DNA from: an uncultured Phocaeicola sp.
Lineage (GTDB): Bacteria > Bacteroidota > Bacteroidia > Bacteroidales > Bacteroidaceae
Reading direction: 5' to 3'
NCBI GenBank assembly: GCA_947626525.1
Contig: CANQSM010000019.1
Location: forward strand, 1-43,870
DNA length: 43,870 nucleotides
Shown here: one piece after another, positions 8,477 through 16,495 of the stretch
Position numbering within the stretch: the stretch's first letter is position 1
Layout: every line of letters begins with the position of its first letter
Notes under the pieces: generated by a model
Told to the model about the DNA's origin: nothing
The model's input: the letters and a program-made list of their open reading frames with translations, nothing else
Databases searched by the model: none
Program-made: the position numbers and the translations under genes

Positions 8477-10567
8477 TTAGAAGAAAAGATAACGGGTGTC
8501 TTTTACTTTGCTCTTCAGGTACAGATCATTAACGAAACGACTCATAAAACGCATATTCATATTTGACAGGTTCGCTTCTTCTGTCTTAGGATCGAATGTA
8601 TCGTTTGTTTTTTCTCTGTTATATATTTGGAATACGAATACGCCTCCGTTTCCTTTGACTGGTGCACTTAACTGGTTCAGTTCTGCATTCATCACTTCTC
8701 CACCTAATACTGGTTCGCTGGAGTGAGTCATGGAAACATAAGTAGGAGCAGAGAATGTAACGTGTTTTACGCTGTCGGTTATTACATTTGCAATAGACTT
8801 TGCTTCGTTAAAGTCCTTTGCTTCTTTAATCTGGTTAGTCAGTATTTCAGCCTTCTTATCACGAAGTATTTCTGCTCTTAACATTTCGGCTACTTTTTCA
8901 ACAGGACGATATCCTTCTTCGTTAATATCTGAAACTGCAACAACCAACAAGTGGTCATTGTTGCCACAATCATATAAAGGAGAGACTTCGTTTTTCTTCG
9001 CATCGAATATCCATCTCAATGCGTCATGTGTCCCACGAATTCCGCATACGGTATGTTCGTTACTCATAAATTCATTGCGTTCTAGTAAACGATAACCGTT
9101 TTCTTCCGCATTTTTTACAAGTTTATCCAATGTCCCGTTAGAAGCGACGAACTGACTGAAGTCATTGTATGCTTTCGTATAGGTTTCCTTGCTGAATTCT
9201 ACCGGACGTTTTACCACGGCTACTCTATACTTGTTCGTCATCGCTTTTCTGTCTACTACCTGTACAATCAGATTTCCTTGTCCAAACTCAATGTTGGCTA
9301 TGCCTTTAGGGGCGAGTGTATTCAGTGCATTGAATATTTTCAAGTAGTTGGCATCCATCTGAGCCGTTTCGTAGTTGCGTGATGCTGTCCAATTGCTTTC
9401 ACCTGTTTGACCGTATTTTTTTGCCACTTCTACAAAATCAGCACCGTCTTTTATCGCATTGTTAATACTGTCTGCTAAAGTTCTGGTTGCTTCTGGAGTC
9501 GCGGCTATGACTTGAATCTGACGGAATTGAATGGAATCCGGAGCCAGTTGTTTCGAGAGTACTTTGAATGCATTATAAGAATCGTCTGCCTGGTTATAGA
9601 ACGGACCGTATATTTCTCCCACAGCTACAGAATCCAAACGATTGGCGATGTCTGTCGGAAGTGCGGCCTTCGTAACAGGTAAGTCGAGGAAAGGTACAGT
9701 AGAACCTGTAGAACGGATGAATGAAGCAAATTCATTTTCCGTTTTAGCCAGTTCATTGCTATATTCCGTAACATCGTTGAAGACGGCATTCCGGTCCGCT
9801 TCACTAGGAGTAATCTGGACATCTATGTATTTGATGTCACGGGTTTCTACTGTATTCTTGAATTGCTCTTTTTTCTTCTTATATAAATCTTTGATTTCTG
9901 AAGAAGATATGGTTATGGTAGAGTCAGCTACGGAAGAGTAGGGCAGAGCCGCTAATAAAAGATCGGATTGATTGGTGCGTGCGTTAAATGAATATTCTGC
10001 TTCAATAGGATTGGATATAACAGACTTCATTAATAGATTCTGGAACTTATTGACCAATAAAGCTCTTTTCAATTGATTTTCTGTATAATTCATAATCAAT
10101 GATACATCTTCCGGATTGCCTTGGTGTACAAAATAATCCATAATTTCTTTATCAAACCGGCGTGTTTGCGGATTGATAAAAGGAGTTTGATTTAGTATCG
10201 GGCTAGTTCCTTCTTTAATTAGTGCTTTGATTTCCGCATCAGTAACGGTTAAACCTAATTTTTTTGCTTCATTTTCAATCAGGGTATATTGGACATAGGA
10301 TTCCCAAATGAAATCTTTGGCCTGAGTAAGTTCATCATCATTTGTGTTGCGTCCATATAATTTTTCCTGAACTTTCGTATATTCGTCCACCATAGACTGA
10401 TACTCTTGTGCGGAAATAACTTTACCGTTGATTTCACCAACATCTTGTTTGGTTTGGTGAGGTTGAAAAGCTTTCCATGCGTCACTTGCAATGAAAGCAA
10501 AAAGTGCTAGACCGATAACAATGACCAATAAAGGCCCTTTGTTTCTGATTTTCTGTAATGTTGCCAT
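8477..10567 (-). CDS. PpiD/SurA-like membrane-anchored peptidyl-prolyl isomerase
   Basis: A 696-residue periplasmic folding factor held by one N-terminal membrane helix (about residues 13-31, GPLLVIVIGLALFAFIASDAW). A SurA_N-like domain follows (GEINGKVISAQEYQSMVDEY and onward), then parvulin/rotamase-like segments in the middle and C-terminal halves, as in PpiD, the SecYEG-associated foldase. Length is typical of Bacteroidetes PpiD-like proteins. It is the last gene of the minus-strand series after the gldE-like gene, with a 106-base gap that could hold its own promoter. The best candidate there, TATCTTCG, is one base off consensus. Whether it has isomerase activity or only chaperone activity cannot be told. 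Confidence 0.87.
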   Translation of the reverse strand: MATLQKIRNKGPLLVIVIGLALFAFIASDAWKAFQPHQTKQDVGEINGKVISAQEYQSMVDEYTKVQEKLYGRNTNDDELTQAKDFIWESYVQYTLIENEAKKLGLTVTDAEIKALIKEGTSPILNQTPFINPQTRRFDKEIMDYFVHQGNPEDVSLIMNYTENQLKRALLVNKFQNLLMKSVISNPIEAEYSFNARTNQSDLLLAALPYSSVADSTITISSSEIKDLYKKKKEQFKNTVETRDIKYIDVQITPSEADRNAVFNDVTEYSNELAKTENEFASFIRSTGSTVPFLDLPVTKAALPTDIANRLDSVAVGEIYGPFYNQADDSYNAFKVLSKQLAPDSIQFRQIQVIAATPEATRTLADSINNAIKDGADFVEVAKKYGQTGESNWTASRNYETAQMDANYLKIFNALNTLAPKGIANIEFGQGNLIVQVVDRKAMTNKYRVAVVKRPVEFSKETYTKAYNDFSQFVASNGTLDKLVKNAEENGYRLLERNEFMSNEHTVCGIRGTHDALRWIFDAKKNEVSPLYDCGNNDHLLVVAVSDINEEGYRPVEKVAEMLRAEILRDKKAEILTNQIKEAKDFNEAKSIANVITDSVKHVTFSAPTYVSMTHSSEPVLGGEVMNAELNQLSAPVKGNGGVFVFQIYNREKTNDTFDPKTEEANLSNMNMRFMSRFVNDLYLKSKVKDTRYLFF

Positions 10568-10673
10568 TTAACTATTCGATTGTTTTATTGTTTATTATTC
10601 CTTGTTTTATATTTAGCGCACGAAGATACAAAAAATGATTATATTTCTCTATTAATTAGATGGAAAAAATGCA

Positions 10674-11930
10674 CTAATCAACGACTTTAAGTCTTACTAG
10701 TTCAATTTTTGTTGTCGCTACTTTAATTATTTTAAATTGATAATTATCGATGGTTATAATTTCGTGTAATTTAGGAAAGCTTTGGTATTGGTGTAGAATC
10801 AGCCCTCCGATAGTCAAGTATTCATCAGACTCAGGCAAGTTCAAGTTGAACATTTCATTTACTCGCTCTATTTCTAACCGGGCAGAAAGGATGTATTCGT
10901 TTTCTTCTATTTCTTTTGCGATATAAGAGGTGGTATCGTGTTCATCTTCTATCTCTCCGAAAATTTCTTCTACCAAATCCTCGAGCGATACGATACCTGA
11001 CGTTCCTCCGAATTCATCAACGACTACCGCCAAAGATTTTTTCTGTTGCATAAACAGCTTCATCAGTTTTTGGGCACTCATTGTTTCCGGCACAATAGGC
11101 ACTTGCTGGATGTAGTGCACCCAATCGTCGGCGTGACGGAACATTTCAGAGGAGTGGATATACCCAACAATGTTGTCAATATTGTCTTTATAGACGATAA
11201 GTTTGGAATTTCCTGATTCTATAAAGTGAGATTTCAGCTCATCTATACTGGCCGTGATGTCCACCGCTTCTATTTCTGTTCGCGGGACGATACAGTCTCT
11301 GATTTTTATGTTGGAAAAATCCAATGCATTTTGGAATATTTTTACTTCAGTGTCAATGTCGTTTTCGTTTTCGGCGATACTTGATTGGATAAAATAATCC
11401 AAGTCTGTTTTAGTGAAGGCTTTATTGGCAGCTTCTTTATTTATATGTATACCGAACAGTTTCAGCAGACCTTCCGAAATACTTGAAGTGAATTTGGATA
11501 TTGGATATAAAATAATGTAGCAGATGAATATAGGGATTGCAAAAAACTCCAGGGTGGAATTCGGATTTATTTTAAACAGCGTCTTAGGAAGGAATTCTCC
11601 GGTTACCAGGATGATGAGTGTGGAGGCAACGGTTTCTATTAAAACCAGAAGAAAGTGATTCTCAATAATGCCTTGCAGAAAATATTGTTCAATAACTTGG
11701 GCCATTAGAATGCCATAGATGACCAATGCTATATTGTTTCCAACTAATAGGGTAGAAATAAAATTATTGGGGTTCCGATAGAAGATGGAAAGTATTTTTG
11801 TTGTGATACTTTGATTGCTTTTGTCCATTTCGAAGCGTAGCTTGTTGGATGAAACAAATGCTATCTCCATCCCTGAGAATAGTGCGGAAAAAGCCATTGA
11901 AATAAGGATATAAATGAAAGTGCTGCCCAT
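10674..11930 (-). CDS. CNNM/CorC-family membrane protein (GldE-like)
   Basis: A 418-residue protein: an N-terminal DUF21 (CNNM) membrane domain with about four helices (residues 1-185, starting GSTFIYILISMAFSALFSGMEIAFVSS), a CBS-pair (about 200-330, including RDCIVPRTEIEAVDI and LAVVVDEFGGTSGIVSLEDLVEEIFGEIEDEHD) and a C-terminal CorC_HlyC domain (about 340-415). Such proteins are linked to Mg2+ or Co2+ efflux; in gliding Bacteroidetes the relative is GldE. Gliding genes are not seen here. The start is 4 bases after the lptC stop, so the two are probably co-translated. Confidence 0.88.
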   Translation of the reverse strand: MGSTFIYILISMAFSALFSGMEIAFVSSNKLRFEMDKSNQSITTKILSIFYRNPNNFISTLLVGNNIALVIYGILMAQVIEQYFLQGIIENHFLLVLIETVASTLIILVTGEFLPKTLFKINPNSTLEFFAIPIFICYIILYPISKFTSSISEGLLKLFGIHINKEAANKAFTKTDLDYFIQSSIAENENDIDTEVKIFQNALDFSNIKIRDCIVPRTEIEAVDITASIDELKSHFIESGNSKLIVYKDNIDNIVGYIHSSEMFRHADDWVHYIQQVPIVPETMSAQKLMKLFMQQKKSLAVVVDEFGGTSGIVSLEDLVEEIFGEIEDEHDTTSYIAKEIEENEYILSARLEIERVNEMFNLNLPESDEYLTIGGLILHQYQSFPKLHEIITIDNYQFKIIKVATTKIELVRLKVVD

Positions 11931-11934
11931 GTTT

Positions 11935-12555
11935 TTAGTTTATAGAATCACGGCGGATAGAATCTTGGGGTTGCTCTTCAACTGGGAAAATTCCAGCCGT
12001 ATTGCGTATGACATAATCTGTAAATTGCTGGTTTGAATTAAAACCGTAGCCTGTTATGATTTTTTCTTCTTGTTCGATGTGTATGAATTTGTCGGAATAG
12101 ACTTTTTCCGTACTTTGATTCCAGTAGAGTTGCTCTGTGTCGAACTTTTCTCCTTTTTGATTTCTGATAGATACATGGCCTCTTAGATCCCACAACTTTT
12201 GTTTGTCGTAGTAGTAAGCCGTATCAGCCTTGATTTTGGCGTCTACACGCATCTCGTTGTCGAATTTTTCAAGAAAGATACCTTTCTCGAAAGCCCATTT
12301 AGGGGGATTGGTTTTGTCAAATACCATCCATTCTTCTGATATGATTTTATATCGTATGACTCCTGAGTCGGAAATGAGTGATGACACACCTATTGTCGTC
12401 ATGGAAGGGAGAGAGTCCCTGCAAATAGTAGAAACAGCCGAATTTTTCTTTTTTCCACTACATGAGGGGAATAAAACAAGCATAACAGTTGCCCAAAGAG
12501 CAACTGTTATGCTTATATAAATAAGGTTTTTGTAGTTTTTATATATGGTGGTCAT
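11935..12555 (-). CDS. lptC: LPS export periplasmic protein LptC
   Basis: A 206-residue single-span protein. The N-terminal helix (about 11-31) ends in LFPSC, which could be read as a lipobox, and a beta-jellyroll follows (about 60-180: RYKIISEEWMVFDKTNPPKW, DAKIKADTAYYYDKQKLWDLRGHV and EQLYWNQSTEKVYSDKFIHI) characteristic of LptC, which takes LPS from LptB2FG and passes it to LptA. It sits one base after the TPR gene and 4 bases before the gldE-like gene, inside a close-packed minus-strand cluster. Together with lptD at 3420 it puts two ends of the Lpt bridge in one 10-kb stretch. Confidence 0.88.
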   Translation of the reverse strand: MTTIYKNYKNLIYISITVALWATVMLVLFPSCSGKKKNSAVSTICRDSLPSMTTIGVSSLISDSGVIRYKIISEEWMVFDKTNPPKWAFEKGIFLEKFDNEMRVDAKIKADTAYYYDKQKLWDLRGHVSIRNQKGEKFDTEQLYWNQSTEKVYSDKFIHIEQEEKIITGYGFNSNQQFTDYVIRNTAGIFPVEEQPQDSIRRDSIN

Positions 12556-12556
12556 A

Positions 12557-13933
12557 TTATCTGATGACAGTGCTTTCCCCTATCCATCCGCCAATGGTGA
12601 CTGAATCTCCTTTTTTAAGATTCAGGAAGAACAAGTCTTCCGGTTTCGGGGTATGTGCGGCATAAGTTCCGATTAGCTTGTTCGCCTCTTCAGTAACACT
12701 GGGATCAACACTTTTTGCACGTTGCAGTTTGTCAATTGCCAGATAATAAGTACATCTGTTCAATGCGCTTTCTTCGCTCCAATTTGGGCTTGAAGCGTAC
12801 ATATTGGCAATAAGTATGTAGGCTTTCCCATTTTTGTCATTGAATGAAATTGCTTTGTTTGCATATGATTTTGCTTTGCTTAACTGTTTTTTTGAGAAGA
12901 GAACTACTGCCGCATTATAAGCATCTTCTGATTTCTTAATCGGATCCTCTTCCAGTTCAATTGCCTGGTCAAAGAATTGGAGTGATTTATCCAAATTTTC
13001 TTTTTTATAATACATGTATGCACATCCTATAGCGGTTTCTGCTGTAGGAGATACAGCATGGGCATATTCTGAAGCTTTGAAATAGACTTCTTGTTCTGTG
13101 CATTGGAACATTCTCATCAATGCGACTACATTTTTTAAGTAATCTAAGTTATCCTTGTTTTCTTCAATCTTCGGTGCATACATGGCTTGCAGATTCTCGC
13201 AACTCGCTGCACCGCTGTTGATGAAAATTCCGTCTACATAATCTTTAGTCAGCTTAGTCGCCTTTTTTAAAGCCTCATTTGCTTTGGGATTGTTTTGAGT
13301 ACGTTCGTTTACTGCATTGGCATACTCTGCGGCCAATTGATAATCAGCTATAAATTTCTCTTTGTGATTCGCATCTGTTTTGTATTTCTTTTCTGAGATA
13401 TTGATAAAGTCTTGCAAGATATAGTAATCAGCTTTTTCTTGCTCAAGGCTCAGCACTTCCGATAACATGTCATAAGCTTTGTTTATATCAATTTGTCCTC
13501 CAAATACAATATAATCGTGCGCTTTCATACCTAACACTTTACCTTTGGATACCGGAGTACGTACCAATGAATTCAAATCGTCCAAATATTTCAGACGTTG
13601 GTCATATACATCCATTAGCTCACTTACGTATTCAGCACGTTTGGTTGCATCTTTCTCATTATTGATGAGCCATTGCAGAATTTTAGCCCCATTTATATAG
13701 GTTGAAACTTGGGCTTTTGGGCATTCAGTGTAAGCTGCTTTCCACGGTAGATAAGCATCTTTGAAGTTTCCCGTTTTTACATACTCAGCATAAATGCTCA
13801 AATTTTGTAAGCATCTTAAACTGTCTTCTCCATGTCCGAATCTCGAACCGTCATCTATTCCCTTCTGTGCAAATGTGCTTGTTGTCCCGAGTGCAAAAAC
13901 AAGTAGGGTTGCGGTAATCATCTTCATTTTCAT
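12557..13933 (-). CDS. Secreted tetratricopeptide-repeat protein
   Basis: A 458-residue protein with a signal peptide about 1-22 (ending STFAQ) and a largely helical body. TPR-like helix pairs are clearest in the C-terminal half (about 290-400: AIGCAYMYYKKENLDKSLQF, and ASYANKAISFNDKNGKAYIL-type turns). TPR modules bind partner proteins; the location next to an outer-membrane protein and lptC suggests a periplasmic scaffold, but no specific function can be claimed. It ends 1 base before lptC and begins 64 bases after the outer-membrane protein gene. No lipobox is seen. Confidence 0.8.
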   Translation of the reverse strand: MKMKMITATLLVFALGTTSTFAQKGIDDGSRFGHGEDSLRCLQNLSIYAEYVKTGNFKDAYLPWKAAYTECPKAQVSTYINGAKILQWLINNEKDATKRAEYVSELMDVYDQRLKYLDDLNSLVRTPVSKGKVLGMKAHDYIVFGGQIDINKAYDMLSEVLSLEQEKADYYILQDFINISEKKYKTDANHKEKFIADYQLAAEYANAVNERTQNNPKANEALKKATKLTKDYVDGIFINSGAASCENLQAMYAPKIEENKDNLDYLKNVVALMRMFQCTEQEVYFKASEYAHAVSPTAETAIGCAYMYYKKENLDKSLQFFDQAIELEEDPIKKSEDAYNAAVVLFSKKQLSKAKSYANKAISFNDKNGKAYILIANMYASSPNWSEESALNRCTYYLAIDKLQRAKSVDPSVTEEANKLIGTYAAHTPKPEDLFFLNLKKGDSVTIGGWIGESTVIR

Positions 13934-13997
13934 CGTATAGAATTTTAGTTGTTATTATTAATATTATTATTCGTGTAATTTTCTGCTTTTCATTATA

Positions 13998-15365
13998 TTA
14001 TTGAACTTTCCATTTGAAGAACCATAATTCGTTGAAAGTCAATCCTACACTTAGCTTAAGGTAGTTTTCCTTGATAAGGTTGTTGACTTTTGGGTCCACG
14101 TTCACATATTCGGCAGAAAGTGTAAGGAATGATGTCTTGCTGCTATGTGTGTTGAATATGGGAACGACTATAGCTCCTCCTACACCGTATTCTCGTGTAT
14201 CAGCTTCTTTTACTTTTATATACGGATCAGCATAGTATGCTCCTAAACGATATCTCATTCTTTTGAATAGGCTTCTGGCTGTGTAACTTGGGACATATTC
14301 CGCACCGATAGCTATTTTATAGGCGTTGTTGAATTTCCAATTCTCATAGTCTGTACTTGAATTTGTGGTGTGCTCAATAAGCTTTGGAGGCAAAACTGTT
14401 TGGCCGCCTCCAATAGAAGAGGTAGTGAAATGCGGATATTTTACATTGGCCCATTTTTGTAATGTATAGTCGATTCCCACTGTCAGGCGGTTGTCATAAA
14501 CATAAGTGAAGCCTATACCGAAACAGTGTGGTATCTGATATGCATTACTGATTGTATCAACCCTTGAATTCAGTGGTGTGGAAGAACTGGAGCTTTCCGT
14601 TGTCCGTTGTATTTTGTGTGCGTCTGCGTTGACATTATGCCCAAGTGAGTAGGTCGCACCTACCGTCACTTTGTTTTTCGGACCGAATTCTTTTGTGTAT
14701 TGTATGCCGAAATCCGCTTTGTATGTTTTTATCTGGGAAGAGTAGGAACGTATGTTGGCGTAGATATTTTCAGTATTGTAGCTATTGGTAATGGAGTGGT
14801 TCAGGTCTCCCCATAAATATGAAACATTTGCTCCGACGGAGAGTCCTTTAAATATTTCTCCACCGACTCCTAAAAAGGCTTGGCTCAAACCTCCGTCCCC
14901 TGCGAATGTTTCATAAGAAACAATCTTTCCTTCTTCATCCTCTCTTATGGTTTTACTGGAAGAAAAGCTATAGTTGATTTTAGAATAAGGCAGAAATCCA
15001 GCGGTCATACCGATATTTTTAAATATCCGGAATTGAAGAGCCAGATAATCGAGGCTTGAATTCTTGGCATTCATTTTTACAGTTCCGTTGTCAAAGTTCG
15101 CATTTTGCAATGTTACACCGGCATCAAATAAGAATGTCAAAGAGTCGATTGCTGAATAAGAAGCAGGGTTACCCACGTTTATCTGGTACTTGTTTCTAAG
15201 TCCGAAAGATAGACCGCCCATACCTTTGTTTGCGCTTGTACTCTGATCAGAAAGAAGTCCGAATCCATATCGGGAATAAGGGGAGTTCACGCCGTTTTGG
15301 GCCACCATTATTCCTCCTATCATCGTAAACAATAGCATGCAAAGGGTCTTGTTATATTTTATCAT
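13998..15365 (-). CDS. Outer-membrane beta-barrel protein, unknown substrate
   Basis: A 455-residue protein with a signal peptide (about 1-22, ending IMVAQ) and then the Bacteroidetes opening [15 protein letters not shown], followed by alternating hydrophobic strands rich in Y, F, G and S, with a C-terminal strand ending [12 protein letters not shown]. This looks like a monomeric barrel of the loose FadL/OmpP1 or PorV-like group. No substrate can be inferred. Its start overlaps the end of coaX by 14 bases, so it is probably translated from the coaX message, and the same message may continue into the TPR protein and lptC. Confidence 0.78.
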   Translation of the reverse strand: MIKYNKTLCMLLFTMIGGIMVAQNGVNSPYSRYGFGLLSDQSTSANKGMGGLSFGLRNKYQINVGNPASYSAIDSLTFLFDAGVTLQNANFDNGTVKMNAKNSSLDYLALQFRIFKNIGMTAGFLPYSKINYSFSSSKTIREDEEGKIVSYETFAGDGGLSQAFLGVGGEIFKGLSVGANVSYLWGDLNHSITNSYNTENIYANIRSYSSQIKTYKADFGIQYTKEFGPKNKVTVGATYSLGHNVNADAHKIQRTTESSSSSTPLNSRVDTISNAYQIPHCFGIGFTYVYDNRLTVGIDYTLQKWANVKYPHFTTSSIGGGQTVLPPKLIEHTTNSSTDYENWKFNNAYKIAIGAEYVPSYTARSLFKRMRYRLGAYYADPYIKVKEADTREYGVGGAIVVPIFNTHSSKTSFLTLSAEYVNVDPKVNNLIKENYLKLSVGLTFNELWFFKWKVQ

Positions 15366-16080
15366 TGTATTCTAAAATTCTGTTTAAGCCTTTCAGCACT
15401 AAAAATTTATCTGCAAAGATGATATTTTTTAGGTTTGTATCAAAAGAAAATTCATCTCCCCCCGTTAAAAAAACCAAAAGTTCGGGATATTTCTTTTGTA
15501 AATGGGTGATGTAGCCGCTTATTTCAAACTCCATGCCTTTAATTACCCCTGATCGGATAGCTGTTTCCGTATTGTAGCCCAATTCGGGTATGTTACCTTC
15601 TGCCTCAATAAGTGGTAGTTTGGCTGTATAAGAATGAAGCGCTTTGAATCGCATTAATTTTCCCGGTGCGATGTTGCCGCCATGGTAGTTCCCTTGTGCA
15701 TCAATAAATTCGTATGTAAGGCAGGTGCCTGCATCGATGACCAAAAGATCTTTTCCAGGTTGGAGTAATTGGGCTCCTACCACTGCGGCAATGCGGTCGC
15801 TGCCTAACGTTTCAGGCGTTTCATATAATATTTTTATGGGAAGAGCGGTTCGGTTGCTTACTCGTAATATCTTGAAATCTAGTGTTTTCAGCTGTGTTTC
15901 TATCATATCACTCAAATAAATGACTGTTGATAGAATCCCTTTTTCTATGGGATATTGTCGGCAGATTACCGGTAATAAGTTCAATGATTGGTTGGAATCG
16001 TAAAAGATATCAATCAATTCGTTCTGATGAAAAAGGGCAAGCTTGGCTGCAGAATTTCCTATATCAATAATTAAATTCAC
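15352..16080 (-). CDS. coaX: Type III pantothenate kinase
   Basis: A 242-residue cytosolic enzyme of the ASKHA fold that phosphorylates pantothenate, the first step of coenzyme A synthesis. Visible motifs: N-terminal [15 protein letters not shown] (phosphate-binding loop), [11 protein letters not shown] near residue 97, [14 protein letters not shown] near 114 (the conserved Asp of the DxGT motif), [15 protein letters not shown] near 134 and LTGGD near 209. All are intact and length is normal. It is the first gene of the coaX-OMP-TPR-lptC-gldE-ppiD series. The best upstream element, TTACTTTG (minus strand), is one base off the TAnnTTTG consensus. Confidence 0.95.
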   Translation of the reverse strand: MNLIIDIGNSAAKLALFHQNELIDIFYDSNQSLNLLPVICRQYPIEKGILSTVIYLSDMIETQLKTLDFKILRVSNRTALPIKILYETPETLGSDRIAAVVGAQLLQPGKDLLVIDAGTCLTYEFIDAQGNYHGGNIAPGKLMRFKALHSYTAKLPLIEAEGNIPELGYNTETAIRSGVIKGMEFEISGYITHLQKKYPELLVFLTGGDEFSFDTNLKNIIFADKFLVLKGLNRILEYNDKI

Positions 16081-16495
16081 GGTTCTCTTTTAATTGGATC
16101 TGCAAAGTAACGTAAAATATGTCATACTTATAGTCCTTTCTTCTACGTTTTTGTGATTTTTATTTAAGTTTGGCGTTCGGTTTTGCTGTGTATATGAATT
16201 TAATTATCTGTTTATCTTAATATGTAAATCCCGGCTCTCTCCTTCGATGGTGACATATCGTTTGTTGCGGAAATAGATAATCTCCGTGAGAAAGAATGTT
16301 TTTTCCAAAGCTTTCGGAGCCGACAAGGTGCACCCACTTGGACAGTGCAAGTTGCCACAGGATCGCCATGCATGGCGGTTCTCATTCCTAACACAAGATA
16401 CCCGGATTGAATGGAAGCACTGGCATGAAAAGAATCAGTGTGAAGCTGGTTATAGATAATCTGAGTAATTTGGGTTAGGAATGAGAACACATTGG
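16081..16495. other. 415-base gene-free stretch with an inverted repeat and possible coding remnant
   Basis: No convincing gene. GTTCTCATTCCTAAC (16378-16392) and its exact inverse (16474-16488) enclose 81 bases; the right arm ends 8 bases from the GH3 stop. On the minus strand one frame reads, without stops, a peptide ending TEIIYFRNKRYVTIEGESRD about ten residues before a stop at 16204. It looks like the natural end of a lost protein but I cannot name it. An overlapping 102-residue frame (16212-16520) runs through the GH3 end and is probably chance. No TAnnTTTG element was found inside the repeat. Confidence 0.4.

Noticed and set aside
16378-16488. Reading the 15-bp inverted repeat as a phase-variable promoter switch.
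   Set aside because: No TAnnTTTG element lies inside and no invertase is adjacent; kept only as an unexplained repeat.
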